The notes: generated by a model from the letters alone, not told the origin. A stretch of 64,000 nt of DNA from Paraphaeosphaeria minitans (GCA_015832175.1 WJXW01000014.1:1-64000), one strand, 5' to 3'; shown: positions 20,831 through 35,000, counted from the stretch's first letter. Translations and numbers: made by a program.

Positions 20831-21539
20831 AAACTATTAGTAATCTACGCCCTTTACTTACTTACTATACTAGAGCTGCCTTCTTTCTTTAGCTATGTTT
20901 AGAATATAGAGTTTATATTCCTAGCGTAGGTGTCCTTGCATGTTATGCCTTATAGAAATCCTAGTAGTAATATAGGTATAGTAATAACAGTAATAACTGT
21001 TAGGGATAACACGTAGGCTAAAGAAGGCTAGTACTAAGGTATTAGGGACTGTAAATTCTTTATATTTCTCTTATAGTAGTAGGTAAAAGTTTCTAAGCTT
21101 ATTAACACATTCTTAAATAACGCGCCTCTCTTTACTAGTTATCTCTTATCTATATTCCTTATTAAAATAGGAAAACACCTTGCTTGGGAGTATTACATAT
21201 CTATATAGTACACAGGTAATAAAGTAATAGGTCTTATTATAGTAAATATATTTAGGAGTCTCTATAGTTAGTAGTAGTGTAATTAATTTCAATCCACGTC
21301 TATAGTTAAAATAAGTTAGCTAAACTTTAGTGCTAAGAGGAGATAAGAAACACTAGGTAATATTTATTATCCTAGGTTATATAAACACTATATTACACTA
21401 TAGCCTACTATTCTTTAATCTTGCTAGCTAAGGTGCTTTAGGATAATAGTAGTCTAATTCCCTCCCTTATATAAGACGCATATAAATAAGTTTATAATTA
21501 GAAGCCTATATAGTATTTAGTTCTATAGAGAAGAAGTTC
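20831..21539. other. Intergenic spacer between TLH relic A and gene Y relic
   Basis: About 700 bp separating the 5' ends of two divergent relics, so it would have held both promoters. No convincing frame is seen. The equivalent in cassette B is about 44521-45225. Confidence 0.4.
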
Positions 21540-22895
21540 TCCTACTAAGGCATTTCTATGCAGCTCACCTAAGTCTGCAGTGCAATAGATATGTAAATAA
21601 GTAGAAAAGGAAGAATTTTTTTACTTCTTGCACTCTGTCTATAGGGACTAAGCGCGCCAAAGTGATAGTAAGGAAGAGTTAGGTAAGGAAGAAGATACTT
21701 AAGTAGAGGCCCTAAAAGCGCCTCTAAAACGAAATCGCACGTTAAAAGTGACTGGCTGTTTAGTAGAGGATAGAAATTAAAAGCTAAAGCGTTAGCTAGT
21801 AGACATAATAATAGAAGTTGTGCTATATATATAATACATAGAGGAGGCGGAGTTATTAGAAGATAATAAAAAAGAGGTATATTACTATACATTTACGAAA
21901 AAACTACTAAGAGTAGGCGCTACTATTAAGGAAGGGATAATAAGCTAAGTAGTTACTATAGGTGTGGCTAAGTGTCTACGTGATTAGAAAATAGTGTTAT
22001 AGGTATAGAGGACAAAGCACATACAGGGCCTATAGTTATTTAGAGAAAAGGTAGAGAGACTACTAGATATAGTTAAATATAAAGAGGGTAATAGTACTAT
22101 AGCTAACACTATACTAGAGAGTAGTATAGTATTATTACAACGCTCTAGTGCTAGTTTTACAGAATATAGTTTTATATAGTTTAAAACTAAGAGGTTCTAT
22201 TTACTATATAAGAGTGTAAGATAGGGATAGGCGGTTAGTATTATAAGTAAAATATAGTAGCGCTAGATATAGGCAGCGCTATAGTTAGAGTTTAAATTAT
22301 TAGAGGGCCTAGTATAAAAAAGAAAGATGCCATCTAGTAAAAGAGGGAAAGAATACGCGTCTATTATAAAAAAACTTTTATTTACTTAAGAATTTAGCAT
22401 AATAAAAGAGGAGGAACTAACTAAAAAAACGCATTCTATAGCGTGGAGAGAATTTGGTTAGTGCTTAGATGTAGGGAGACGATAGTGTCTACTTAAGGTA
22501 AGATTTAGTATAGGCGTGTTTATAATACTACTAAAGAACTCTATGTTTAACACCTACATTAAATAAGGTATAATAGTTACGCAGCTCTAGTAATAGATAG
22601 ATATAGTTACGTAATATAATAATACTGTCTTTAAAAGCGCAATAGCTATAGTGGAAACGTATAAGGCGTGTATATTAGATCTAGAGCTGCTAGAGCCCTT
22701 ACTCCTAAAGATGCTTTTAGATAAGAATCTGGCGTATTGTGATTTAATCACAGGTTTCTAACTAGTAAGTAGTTAGCGGCTCCTAGGGGATGTTAACGAT
22801 TCGTACGATAGCTAGGTAACACTTAAGAGGGTTATATTTACTAATTAGGGGTACTTAAGAAAGGTTTACATAATCTATAATTCTGCGTTGTGCTA
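21540..22895 (+). pseudogene. Gene Y relic A (unknown function)
   Basis: A plus-strand frame rich in Lys, Glu, Ile and Leu is open across about 1.2-1.35 kb if TAG/TAA are read through. The first clear stop that could be original is TAA at 22759, but the frame continues to about 22895. The start is uncertain. It is divergent from TLH relic A and is present again in cassette B (about 45225-46500) at the same position. No family recognised. A shorter minus-strand ORF at 21569-21892 overlaps it and is taken as a shadow, because it has no counterpart structure in cassette B. Confidence 0.5.
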
Positions 22896-23455
22896 ATTTT
22901 AGTCCTAGTATAAGGTTGAAATTGTTTAGTGGCTTAGTATAACCTATAGATAGTGCGATTCCTTAGGGCTTTTTAATAAAGTTTTTGCCCTAATAATAAT
23001 AGTGCTATAAACTTTTGTAACTACCCCCTAGTGGTGCTGCGAGGAGTCCTTACAGCCTACACGCATAAAGGTCCCCTATATAGGTGAAAGGGTAGGCTTA
23101 TAGTTTATAGGTAAAGTTGTGCAGTTGTGTAGTTAAAAATTACAGTTAGGATAGTTAGCTGGAAATTACACTTACTAGATAAATAGGGGTGTAAGGTTAA
23201 GATAGTAAATTATAAATTAATGCGTATAATAGTGCGTTAAGATAGTGTGTTAGTGCGTAGGATAGCGCGTTAAGATAGTGCGTTAGTGCGTAGGATAGTG
23301 CGTTAAGATAGTACATTAGTGCGTAGGATAGTGCGTTAAGATAGTGTGTTAATGCGCGAGATAGCGCGTTAGTAGGCTAGCCGTTTATAGACTAGCGCCA
23401 GTGCGCACGTACCAGCGCACGGACGATACTGGGTCCGAATCCTTAGTCCTAATAA
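22896..23455. other. Spacer with minisatellite
   Basis: No gene is seen. The right half holds a tandem repeat (separate entry), and the last 60 bases are a GC-richer piece leading to the internal subtelomeric block. Confidence 0.5.
23205..23375. repeat. Minisatellite with gtgcgttaagatagtg-type units
   Basis: About four to five imperfect tandem units of about 35-40 bp made of taggatagtgcgttaagat and gtgcgttagtgcg segments, with a few C/T differences between units. Confidence 0.8.
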
Positions 23456-24490
23456 TATTAGTATAACTAATAACTTTAAATAATATTTAATAAGTCCATC
23501 CTATATTACTCTATATAACTTTATTTTACTTTATATAGCTTTATACCACTTTATATAACTTTATATAACATTTAATAACTTAAACTTACATCCCTTTATA
23601 GAAAGTTATTTTATTTTATATTACTTTTTAAACATTTAATAACTTTACCTTACATCCCTTTATAGAAAGTTATATTACTTTATATTACTTTATACAACTT
23701 AATACTACTTTATACAACTTAACACTACTTTATAAACCTTTATAAAATATTTAATAACTATACCTTATACTATTTTATAGAAAGTTATATAATATTATAT
23801 AGCTTTCTATTACTTTATTACAATTTATATTACTTTATATAACTTTATAAAATATCTAATAACTTTACTATATATCACTTTATATAGCTTTATATCACTT
23901 TATATTACTTTATAATAATTTATATCCCTTTATATAACTTAATACAACCTTATATAACTTTATAAAATATTTAATAACTTTACTACATATTACTTTATAT
24001 AGCTTTATGTCCCTTTATAATAATTTATATCCTTTTATATAGCTTAACACAACCTTTTATAACTGTATAGAATAGTTAATAACTTTACCTTATATTACTT
24101 TTTAAAAAGTTATATTACTTTATATTTTCTATAACTTTAGAAATATATATTTTCCCTTTAATAAAAAATAACCCTTTAGTTTTTTTTTCTTAATTTTATA
24201 ATAACTAGAAATTATTTATTATCTACTACATAGTTTAGTAATTTAGTTTTATTAGTTATAAGTCCTACTTCTACTTATAAATATTACTACTTTAATAATT
24301 TCTTTTCTATTCTCTTTTTAATAGAAATATAAATTATTAATATAAAATTAAATTTAGTTTTACTCTAGTAGTTATATAGTACTATTAGTATAAGCTACTT
24401 AAAATAAATAAACTATTTAAAGTATAACTTATAATTACTAAATATATAAAAGTTTTTATAACTATATAAAAAAGTATACTACTATTTAGA
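23456..24490. repeat. Internal copy of the telomere-adjacent A+T-rich repeat, unit 1
   Basis: Matches 370-1371 in the same order and orientation, including the distinctive segment ending aaaaaagtatactactattta. It is an ancestral chromosome-end block now 23 kb inside the chromosome. No telomere repeats are found at its edges. Confidence 0.85.
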
Positions 24491-25630
24491 ATAGAATAAA
24501 TTTTCTCCTATCCTACCCTCTTTTAACCTAGAAAAGTACACCTTTAGTCTAGTTATAACACTATATTTCTATTCTAATTAAACCCTAAGTTTTTTCTACT
24601 GTATAAAGTTTTATTATAAGAAGCTTATTTTTCTCTTCTTACTACGTTTGTTTTTTGGTATAACTAATAACTTTAGAGCGTATTTAATAACTCTATTCTA
24701 TATTACTTTATATAGCTTTATATTACTTTATATCACTTTGTATCACTTTATATAGCTTTATATTAATTTATATAGCTTTATATAACTTTATAATAATTTA
24801 TATCACTTTATAATAATTTATATCACTTTATAATAATTTATATCACTTTATATAACTTTATACATTATTTAATAACTTCATCTTACATTACTTTATAGAA
24901 AGTTATATTACTCTATATAGCTTTACATCACTTTATAGTAATATATATTACTTTATAGTAATTTATATTAGTTTATATAACTTAACACTACTTTATATAA
25001 CTTTATAAAATATTTAATAACTTTACCTTATAACACTTTATAGAAAGTTATGCTACTTTATATAGCTTTATATTACTTTATAGTAATTTATATCACTTTG
25101 TACAACTTAACACAACCTTATATAACTTTATAGAATATTAATAACTTTACCCTACATTACTTTATAGAAAGTGATATTACCTTATATTACTTTATATAGC
25201 TTTATATCACTTTATATAGCTTTATATTACTTTTTATAGCTTTATATCACTTTTTATAGCTTTATATCACTTTTTATAGCTTTACATCACTTTATACAAC
25301 TTAACATAACCTTATATAACTTTATATAATATTTAATACCTTCACCATATATTACTTTATAGAAAGTTATATTACTTTATATGGCTTTACATTACTTTAT
25401 AGAAAGTTATATTACTTTATAGAAAGTTATATTACTTTATATAGCTTTATATCACTTTATACAACTTAATATAACCTTGTATAACTTTATAAAATATTTA
25501 ATAACTTGTCTTACATCACTTTACAGAAAGTTATATCACTTTATATAGCTTTATATTACTTTATAATAATTTATATTACTTTATATAACTTAACACAAGA
25601 ATAATAAACATCTTTTATACTCTTTAATAA
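24491..25630. repeat. Internal copy of the telomere-adjacent A+T-rich repeat, unit 2
   Basis: Starts with sequence related to 210-370 (including ataagaagcttatt and the following gtttgtttt), then a new run of actttatatagctttatatcac units. It sits in tandem, same orientation, directly after unit 1. No coding content. Confidence 0.75.
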
Positions 25631-27127
25631 CGTTATCTTACTTTATTTTATATTAATTTACATACCCTTATAAAAGACTTAACTATAGTTTATAACCTTA
25701 TATTATACTAGTTTATATATATTTATAGTACTTTATACAAAGTTATATAATCTTATTTCACCCTTTATTATTATTAATATCTCTACCTTCTAGTAGTGTA
25801 TACTAATATATACTACTATATATAAATCTTTATAGCTTTATATAATCTATCTTTGTATTTATTAATATAAATCTTATAAGTTTATATAACTTTTTATTAG
25901 TTTATTAAACCTATCTTATAATGCTAACCTTTTACCTTACCTTTATTTATAGAAAGGTCTAATATTTTATATAATATATTTTAATATTCTATCCCTTTAC
26001 TTTACCTATGTTTATATAAATTTATATTAGCTTATATTACGCTTTTAAATTTTAGAACTTTGTTTTATATTTACTTTTATTATGTTATTATAGTTTATAT
26101 AGTAAGTTTTACTCTTTTTATCCTCCCCTTTATATTTATTTACATAAATTTATAATACCTTACTTATTTTTATATTAATTAATTTCTCTAGATTTTTCGT
26201 AGCTTATAGTAGTCTATATAAGTTTATATTTCTCCTATATACCTTTATTTTATACTTTCTAATTTATCTTTATTTATACAAATTTACTATACTTTACGTA
26301 ATTCCTACTAGGATAGCTATATTATTACTTACCATAGGTAGAGTTTAGTATAGTTACCCTAGTGCTATTAACTAGATATTAATTTAACTTCTACTATTAT
26401 ATATACCCCGTAGAAACAACTATATAATATAATAAAATCTTAGTAACTACTAAAACGTTAAGTTTCTATAGTATATTATATATTACTAAGTAGGGCCTTT
26501 TAAGTATATAGTAGATAATTTAAAGATTTATATTTACTATTACTTAGTAAAAGCTATAAATTACATTAATTACTTTCTATAGTATAACACTAACTTTTTA
26601 ATATTTAGGTAGATAGATAGTATTAATAGTAATTACTATAAAACTAGTTCCCTATATAAATAGTAGCTCTACTTTAATCTTTTATAGTAGAAAATCTAGT
26701 AGTACTTAATAGAGGCGTAATATACCTATAGTATAGATAAGTAAGGCTTTCTACTTTATATTACTACCTAATTAAAGAGAATACTTAATAGGCCTCTATA
26801 CTAGAGTAAAATAGTAAAGTAGGCTAGAATAGTAATTATAAGTATATATTACTTATTATAATTATATATATAGATAGATCCTATTTACATCTATATCTTA
26901 TATAAATAGCTATTTATTTTATATATAAACACAAAGAATATATGCACTATAGGGAGAGAGAAGATAGAATATAATCCTTATTTAGAATTCTAACTATACG
27001 AGTTAGTTAGTAGTGTTTAGGGGCTAGCTTACTACTATACTGCCCTATAACACTACCTATAAGGAGTCTACTATATATTATAGGAGTCTGTTAGATATTA
27101 TTACTAGGATTCTCCTAGGTATTACTA
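25631..27127. other. A+T-rich non-coding stretch
   Basis: Strongly A+T-rich with decaying similarity to the preceding repeat in its first few hundred bases. No readable frame on either strand. The last 100 bases become GC-richer at the C-terminal end of the next relic. Confidence 0.5.
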
Positions 27128-30100
27128 CTAGCTATCTCCCGCTCCGCTAGAAACCTCCTACTTAGTATTAGCCTGGCCGCTGTTGGATCCCCTGCCAATA
27201 GATATACTATTGTCGTTATTACTAAAGCTAACGTCCACACTGCTACTATTTAATCTATACAGCTCTTTAATAAAGTCTAGAACTAGTAAACTATTATTCT
27301 TAGCATCTCTAAAAGTATAGGGCTAGTTGTTAGTACTGTTTATTACGTAAACGCTAGTAAGCTTCTTATCTAGTCTAATTAGTAGGGTAATCTTTGTCTA
27401 GCGCTCCTTATGCCTTAAGCTGTTAATGTTAATAAAGCATTTTTACTCTTAGTAATAATACACTATCTTATAGTAAGCGGTCTTTTAGTGCGCCTTCTTA
27501 TTATAGGCTTTATTATAGTAGGCGCTGCTGTCTCTAATAATAATAAGACTAACGCAAGAATAAGAGATAGCTAAGAGGATATAGCTAGTGTCTTATATAA
27601 ATCCAAGCTTACTAGTAACTATAGTGTCTAGTAGTATTACATCCCTCTACGCACCCTAAAGGCTATCTATAGTAGAGATAGTAACTTTTAAGAGCTTCTT
27701 AGTAATACGCTTCTTTAAATTAGTGTTCTGCTTATCTATAGCCTAGAGGTGGTTAGTAACTATGTAAACGCCTATAATGTATAGGTCGCGTTGCGCTGTG
27801 TAGGGAATAATAATACCTATATCTTCGCCCTTAAACCCTTAGTAGAGAAGCTAGAGTATAATAGTAATATAGTGCGTTGCAAAGAAAATATTATATATAG
27901 ACTTTATAATTATATTTAAGCTAGTCTAGCCTTACACCTATAGGAAGTAAATAGTCTAAGGAATACTAAGCTTATTATAGAAGAACTAGTAAGCGCGGTT
28001 AAAATTAGGCAGATTAGTAACCCTAGGGTTAGTCTATAGCTTCTCGCCTAGTAGGATTACGTTTACTATAGCTACTATATCTAGAATAAACTAATGCTAG
28101 AGATCTAACTAGTGCTAAGAGGCGCCACTAAGGACAAAGCGGAAGAAGAGCGACATCTTAGTCTACTTATAGAAGTAATAGGTCTCTATAGGCCTAGCTA
28201 GTCCCACTACTAGAGTAGGCTAGAACGTGTCCTTAAATAGGACGTAGAAGGCGTCTAGCTATAACTAGATAAAGGAGTAGAGGGTAGTGCGCTTAGTAGT
28301 CTTACTAGCTTTATTCTAGAGTGTAGTAAATGCTTTACTCTTAGAGTAGGTGTAGTACTTAAATAGTGTGTATAGTGTTATAAAGATAGCATATGTAAGT
28401 AGAGCTAGATTAGCTGCTAGTGTATTTACAGCGGCTTAGAGCGACCCTATATTCTTTACTACTATAACGTAACTACTTACATACTACTCTATTAAGTTAT
28501 AGAACTGCAAGTACTTCCTAGGGTTTAGGTTAGTAATAGGGTAGAGCTGCCTACCTTCTATAAGTATACTAGTAAGGTGTAGCATCTACTATTCTTTTGT
28601 AATACTAACCTATTTAAGCTAATTATTACTAAGGCTCTTACTATACCAGTTAAACGCGGTGCGTAGGAGGTACTTAATAGATAGGTTTTCTAGGATAGTA
28701 TTATTATCCTCGTTCTTGCTAGTAGAGGCACCGCCAATGTTAGGCGTATAATTAGGGCTAGTGTTAATGTTATACGCCTAGCGTAAGGCGAGTGCATCTT
28801 TTTACTAGACTTTCTTCTCTATCTCCTATATGTGCTGGCGAATAACAATAGGGTAAAAGATAGTTGTGTTAGTAAATTAGGTACTAAGCATAGTGTACTA
28901 AGCTATTAGCTAGTTATATGCTTATAGGCATAGGTCGTCTAACTACGCGTTAATAGGTAACATAACCTAGAGCTAACTGGCGTTACTGCCACACGTAAAT
29001 AGCTTATAGTAGTAAAGAATAACAGCTAAGATTAACCTTAATTTGCCTATACTACTAGGGCCCTAAATAAGGCTAACGCCGGCGTATAAGCGCTAAAGGA
29101 AAAAGAAGAAACCTTACTACTTATCCTTTAGCCTAGTAAGCTTAGTAGCCTTAGCAATAGCAGCTTATATAGTATTAAGTCTAAACGCTAAAATGTGCTG
29201 TTTAAAGTAGCTATAATTAGAAAGATTAAGCATGTTATTATTAAGTAATAAATTAAGCTTTAGTTTATACTTATTCTACTACTAGAATAGTATACATAGC
29301 GTATTAATTTCCCACTTAATCTGGTTCTGGGGTTACTTAATGCGAATGTAGACTTTAATATCTAAGTGGTTATTTAGCGCAGCCTATAGCTAGTTAATAT
29401 TATTAAAGTTATTAGCCTTAATAACATGGTCCTTAGAGAACTTAGGGTCCTACTAGAAACCAGACCTACTATTATAGGGTCGCTAGATAAAGGCAGAGTG
29501 CTTAAGGCTATTGGTAATACCTACTAGCGGTACCACACGCCCTCTCTATGCCATACTATCGCTTACGTTATTGCTAAGGAACTAGATATTAAATAGGGCG
29601 TTAACGCGAAGGTTTATATTTTTGTCTATTATAATAAGCGCAAAGTAGGCGCGCTAGTCCAGGTTACTACCTATCTTAACTAGGCGCACCTTTATAGGCA
29701 CAAATATAGCGTTAGGGATAGCCTTATACTCTATAATAGCTAAATAGAAATGCACTGTAAAATACTCCTTATAATAGTTAAACTACTTACGTGCTAGGAT
29801 AGAGTACTTAGGTCGCTTATCTAGTAGAAGCTACATCCCTAGCTAGATATTAATAGCCTAGCACAGATACTAGGTAGCCATAGTGTTAACTTTCACCTAC
29901 GTTTAAATTAATTTAGAAACCTTATTTATAGCATCCTTAAACTATAAGCCAGCTGCGGTGTAGAAGTAAATCTATACGTAGTGGCATCCCTACAGCGCGT
30001 CTTAAAGCGCGTGTATTATAGCTATGTATAGGCTATAGGTACTATTAGAGAACAGCGTAAGCCCTAGGAAATCTTAGGGCTATCTGTCTAGGCTAGTATC

Positions 30101-31330
30101 TACCTTAATCTCCTAGGATATATAGAGTAGACAGGCCGTAGCGCCATTTCTAGAGATAAGCTATATTAGCTTTTCGCGACTATAGGCACTAAAATAGTTA
30201 AGATTACGCTAGTTAGATTCTATAGGCAAATTAACTAACATCTTATAAGTCTTAATTAGGCTAACAGCGTTAAAGGTAAAGGTCTAGAGAATAGCTTCCT
30301 TAGTAAACTGGCCACTTACTATATTTTCGCTTGTGTACAAGACTAATAGGCGCAGCTAGATAGATAATAAATAGTGCTCTATAGTTATAGTATATAGCTT
30401 AACTTCTATCTTATCTAATTCTAGGGCCTTAAACTAACTAAGAGGTAGACTATAATCTTCTACTAGTTCTAAGTTAGTAAAAGCTTTGCCAGCCGTAGGC
30501 GTAATAGTAGTGTTAGTAGGGACGCCTAATACTTTAGTAGGTATAGCTATAAAACCTATAAGTATAGCTTTATCTTTAGTAGGGGCTACGCTCTTAGTAG
30601 AGGTGGCTATAGCTTAACTAGCTTAAGTAAGTGTAGGTACGCAGTTAATTACGTAGTAGTTAGCAGTAATATAGCCTTTTATTAGGTAGTAAGGGTAAAC
30701 GTTCTAATAGTCTTTACGCTTATGTCCTACGTTACTATAGGTATAGTAGGTGTTTTAAAGTTGGCAACCTAACGCTAGATAGCTAGGGTTACTACACTTA
30801 TAGCAGAGTTAGCTAGGGTATCTAGCTTAAAAGTGGCCTGGCTGTCCGTACTTATTATAAAGCTGCTAAGACGTTACCTAGCTATTACTAGCCTAGTTAT
30901 CTAACGTGGCAAATGGCTACTCTTTTACAAAGATATAGCCTACAAAGATGCGTCTAGGACCTAGGTTCACAGCATCCTTATATATAATATTAAAGACTAC
31001 GACGCCTTTAGAGAACTTAGGCTTAGGCTTTAGGTAGCTAGTGTTATAGGTAGTAAAGTGCTTTGCCTAGGCGTCTATAATAACAGCTAGACTAGGTATA
31101 GTGGTTAGCACTAAAACTAGGTATACTTATACATAGAAAGTATACCTTAATGTAAGTATCTATAAGACAGTTTCTAATATTTATAGGCGTAGGCGGAAGC
31201 GTTTAGGAAAGGCGCTTATAAAGGTGTGCTTATATATAGAGGTATACGTTAGTATTAACGGGGTAATAGTAAGCGGGGCAATAGTAACTACTTAACGCGC
31301 CTAACTTAACGTAGCGGTATAGTATAAGAG
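27128..31330 (-). pseudogene. RIP-decayed SF1 helicase (UPF1/DNA2-like) with CCHC knuckles
   Basis: A minus-strand frame of about 1400 codons interrupted almost only by TAG/TAA. N-terminal third: a basic segment with KPKPKFSKGVVVF, then Cys/His knuckles of CYKC..P..L...C type (about 30770-30830), the second one partly mutated. The helicase part follows: SLIQGPSSIGK (degraded GPPGTGKT, near 29060), MLPINAQLDDL (motif Ia, near 28960), NIGSLQ (near 28460), EDIGIIIPYTAQ (motif IV, near 27800), TISTIDSLQGAQRDVILLD (motif V, near 27670) and ILLAISYS (motif VI, near 27560). The order and wording match the AAA_11/AAA_12 pattern of DNA2/NAM7 helicases. Being single in this window yet mutated, it must have had a duplicate elsewhere. 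Divergent from the SNF2-like relic at 32041. Confidence 0.75.
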
Positions 31331-32040
31331 TAGTAGAAGGAATAAGAGTTAAGAGGGCTAGATACTAGGTAAAGTTAGGAGTAAAAGAGAAGAAGTAAGG
31401 GACTACCTAGGCGACTATAGTAAGAGGAGTAGGCGACAGCGAAGGTTTTGTTTAGCCTAGGTAAGCTATAATAGGAAGGTACGCAATTAGCCATTTGCCC
31501 TACTTATTATAGTTTATAAAGTAAAGCTGTAAGCGCATATATAAGGCGTATTAAAAACGCTCCTACGTATAATAGACTTAATAATAGCTTAACGCTCTAC
31601 GCGTAAGCCTAGTAATAAAGTAAGTTTTTACTTAGTGGGATATATTGTCTACTATCTACAGTACACTAACAGATTATGGCCAGGATATTAGTTCGCCTAG
31701 CTAGACTAGGTAGTCCCCTTCTCTTCTACTCCTCTGCGCGATAATACAACGCCTACTAGTCTCCCTAGTCTTAACTAGACTTCTTGTTACGCTTCTAGGT
31801 AGTCCCCTTACACCTTTTTATTATAATAGTTACAGCCTGCACACATTCTTATCGCTAACGTGGTTTACTATTTACATTTACCTAGGCAATAATAAATACG
31901 CAATCTTTCTATTTACTACTACTTAACGTTAATTTATAACCTTAACTCTACACCCTATAAGTCTTTGCAAATTAATATAAACTTATAACTACACCCATTC
32001 TACCCCTAGCGTACGCCTATAACTAACAAACCTTTCTTAT
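31331..32040. other. Intergenic region of the divergent helicase pair
   Basis: About 700 bp between the 5' ends of the SF1 and SNF2-like relics. No readable frame is seen. Position suggests a former bidirectional promoter. Confidence 0.4.
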
Positions 32041-35000
32041 ATGGCGCAGGATAGCGCGCGCACTAGATCTATAATAGCTCTACTATAGTTATCTTTAAAG
32101 GCGTTAAAATCTATAGTAATATCCTTACTTAGTAATAACAAATATATAGAAGCGTTTAGCCTAGACCTAATAGGCTTTAGCTATATTAAAGAGTAGTTAA
32201 AAATAATATTACTAATTGTAAACCTAGAAAACTAACATTACAAAGGCAACTGCCTTATCCTAAAGGAGTTATATGCGGCGTAGATTGTTAAGAAGATCCC
32301 TAAGCTAGATATTAATATTACTAATAAAGTATAGAAGGTGAGCGCCCTCTACGCAATGCTAAATAGGTATAGTAGGCATTAATTAAAGGATAAAGCGCCA
32401 GCACGTAAGTCTAAGCTATTACCTACGCTAGCACGTAAGCCTAAGCCATTACTAATACTAGATATTAATACTAAGTTATTAGGAACTACTGTCCGCGATA
32501 TAATTAAAAACTAGAATATATAGTATCTTACTTTTTTCTTTAAACAATCTATATTGGTGTAAGGCTAGGGACTTATTACTTACCTACCTAAACTATATTT
32601 AGACCATATTAATCTCCGCTTTATAGAATACTTGGCAATAGGCGATAAGACCATACTTAGCGAAGTGAACACCTCTACTATATACGATAGTTCTAGACGT
32701 GTTTAGTAGGATAACTTCCTAGACAAGGCAATAGATCTCTTTAGGTTAGCCTAGTTAGGTATTGTGTACCTGCTAGATTGTGTTAAAGGCCATATATAGA
32801 TTAGAACACGCGCAGGCCTGTAGACTACACTCTAGAATATTATATCTAATAGGGTACACACTACTATTATTATAACTACTCCCTGCCTAGCCTTAAGTTA
32901 TAGTTATGCTAGTAGTAGTGGATTAGAACAACACAAACGTCTAACTAGACACTATAGAAGTAAATCCTAATATAGTAAACGCTACAGGATTAGTAGTAGC
33001 AATAATAAGAATAACATAAGCGAGCTTAGCCCTAAGCGTAGGAACACTAATAATAATGTTAGAGGAGTAAGGTCCTAGGTGCCTATCTAGAGTAATAGTA
33101 ATGCACTCCTACTTACTACTACTATTAGTAGACTAAGCACTACTACGCCTATCTAGAGTAACAGCGATGCGCTCCCACCTATTATTACTATTAGTAAACT
33201 AAGCACCACTAGCGCTACGCAGGGTAAAGGTAAAAACAAACACCCTCCTCGCGTATATACTGGCGATAACAAATCTGCCACTAAAAGCCAGATCGCCTAG
33301 CCCAGCCACGTTAGTGTCTATAGGCAGACTACTAAGTAGGACTAGGGTAATAGAGTCCTACCTTTGTTTTATACAATTAATCCTGCGAAAATGCTTATTA
33401 AAATTAATAATAACAATAATAATAAAAGCGACAACAATAATAAAAGCGATAATAATAATAAAAGTAACAACAACTATAAAAGCGACAACGTTAATAACAA
33501 TAACAATAGTAATAAGGAATATAATCTATAGCTTAAAGATAGTTAAGATGTACAGCCTATTAATCTATAGCTAGATAAGTTAATAAGGGTTAAATGCGTA
33601 TATATAAGTGCTAGAGCCTTAAGCTAGGTAGTAAAGGTAATCCCTTAGCTAAATTAGGATGCGATAATGTAGACCTAAGGCATCCTATTCTAACGTTAGT
33701 GGCTGAAAGACAGTATCTATATTAAGCCCTACTAGATTATGTTAGTTATAGAGGGCTTCCTAATAGAGCGCACGATTATGGGCGGTAGTATCCTAGGTAA
33801 TAAGTAGGGCGTGGGTAAAACAATCCAGCTCTTGCTTAAGGTAATTATAACTAGGCACTATAAGGCGAACTACGCAGAGGTTTAGGCAGCATAGAAGCAA
33901 GGGAACATAATAAAGTACTTACTACAGAATGCGATTAATAGTAATTACCCCTTCTATTTTTATAACCTTGTTACCTGCTAGTGCTTACTATCTAATCGCA
34001 AGAAACTCTTTCTTAACTAAGAGCCTAAGCCTGGCAGCACTTTTATTATTACCCTATATACTGCTCTAACTAGTTTCTAAGATAATATATAGAAGATACT
34101 TAAGGGTGGCACCTTTTTTAAAATATACCCTAGTTTTCGCTTTGCCTTTAAAGAGGGTAAGAACTAGGGTGCTTTACAGAACTACCTACCTCTTTCTGCG
34201 ATAGAGGTTGCTAAATACAGTAAGAGGGTTAATATTAAGAACATAAGTTCTAATTAGGGCATTGTTAATAGTAACAGAACGTGGAAAGACAAATAGGGGA
34301 ATGTTCTACCTGTAGAGTGGAGCTCCCAGATTAATACGTTTATGTTAAATAGTTTAGATATCCTTTCCCCTTACCTATATGTGCTAACTAGGGCCTTAGA
34401 TCTTATTATTTTATTAACTCCTTACTATATTAGAAACGTCTTTAATAAGTTTAAGTTTAGCCTTATTACAATAGGGAAGAAGCATAGCACAGATAGGAAG
34501 TTTTAAGAGACTCTAATAACCTATATACGTAAAGTAGATCTCCTAGTAGTTAAGTGCGTATTATATAATAAGTGCCACTAAGCTGTAAATAGGTCTAAAA
34601 TACAGACTGTAATAGAATACGCCTATATATCCCTCTAGAACGCCTATTAACGCTACCTAATCGTCTAGGGCGCATCTAGTACGCTAGAGGGGAATAACCT
34701 AGTTAACAGTTACATTTTCTGTGCTGCCGCGCTCTAACAGCCGTCCTAGGCTACTACTATAGATACCTTTAAAGGGCTTTAGCGTCTTTATAGCAGTAAT
34801 AAGATAAATAACCTTAATAACCTACGCTACTATATAACTAAAAGTATTAGCGCATTTGGTGTAACTAATAAGTCCTTTTACAAGATAGCATTCTATAAGA
34901 ACTTTAATAATATAGCACAAGAAGCTGCGCTATTATTTATTATAGCCTAGACGCTAAATACGTATTAGTTTAACAACTGCGTTATTATTCCTATAACTAG

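Noticed and set aside
21569..21892. 107-codon minus-strand ORF
   Set aside because: Overlaps the longer gene Y frame on the plus strand, has no matching ORF in cassette B and no domain.
33314..33574. 86-codon plus-strand ORF rich in Ile/Lys/Thr
   Set aside because: It is the Asn-codon repeat of the SNF2-like relic read in another frame.
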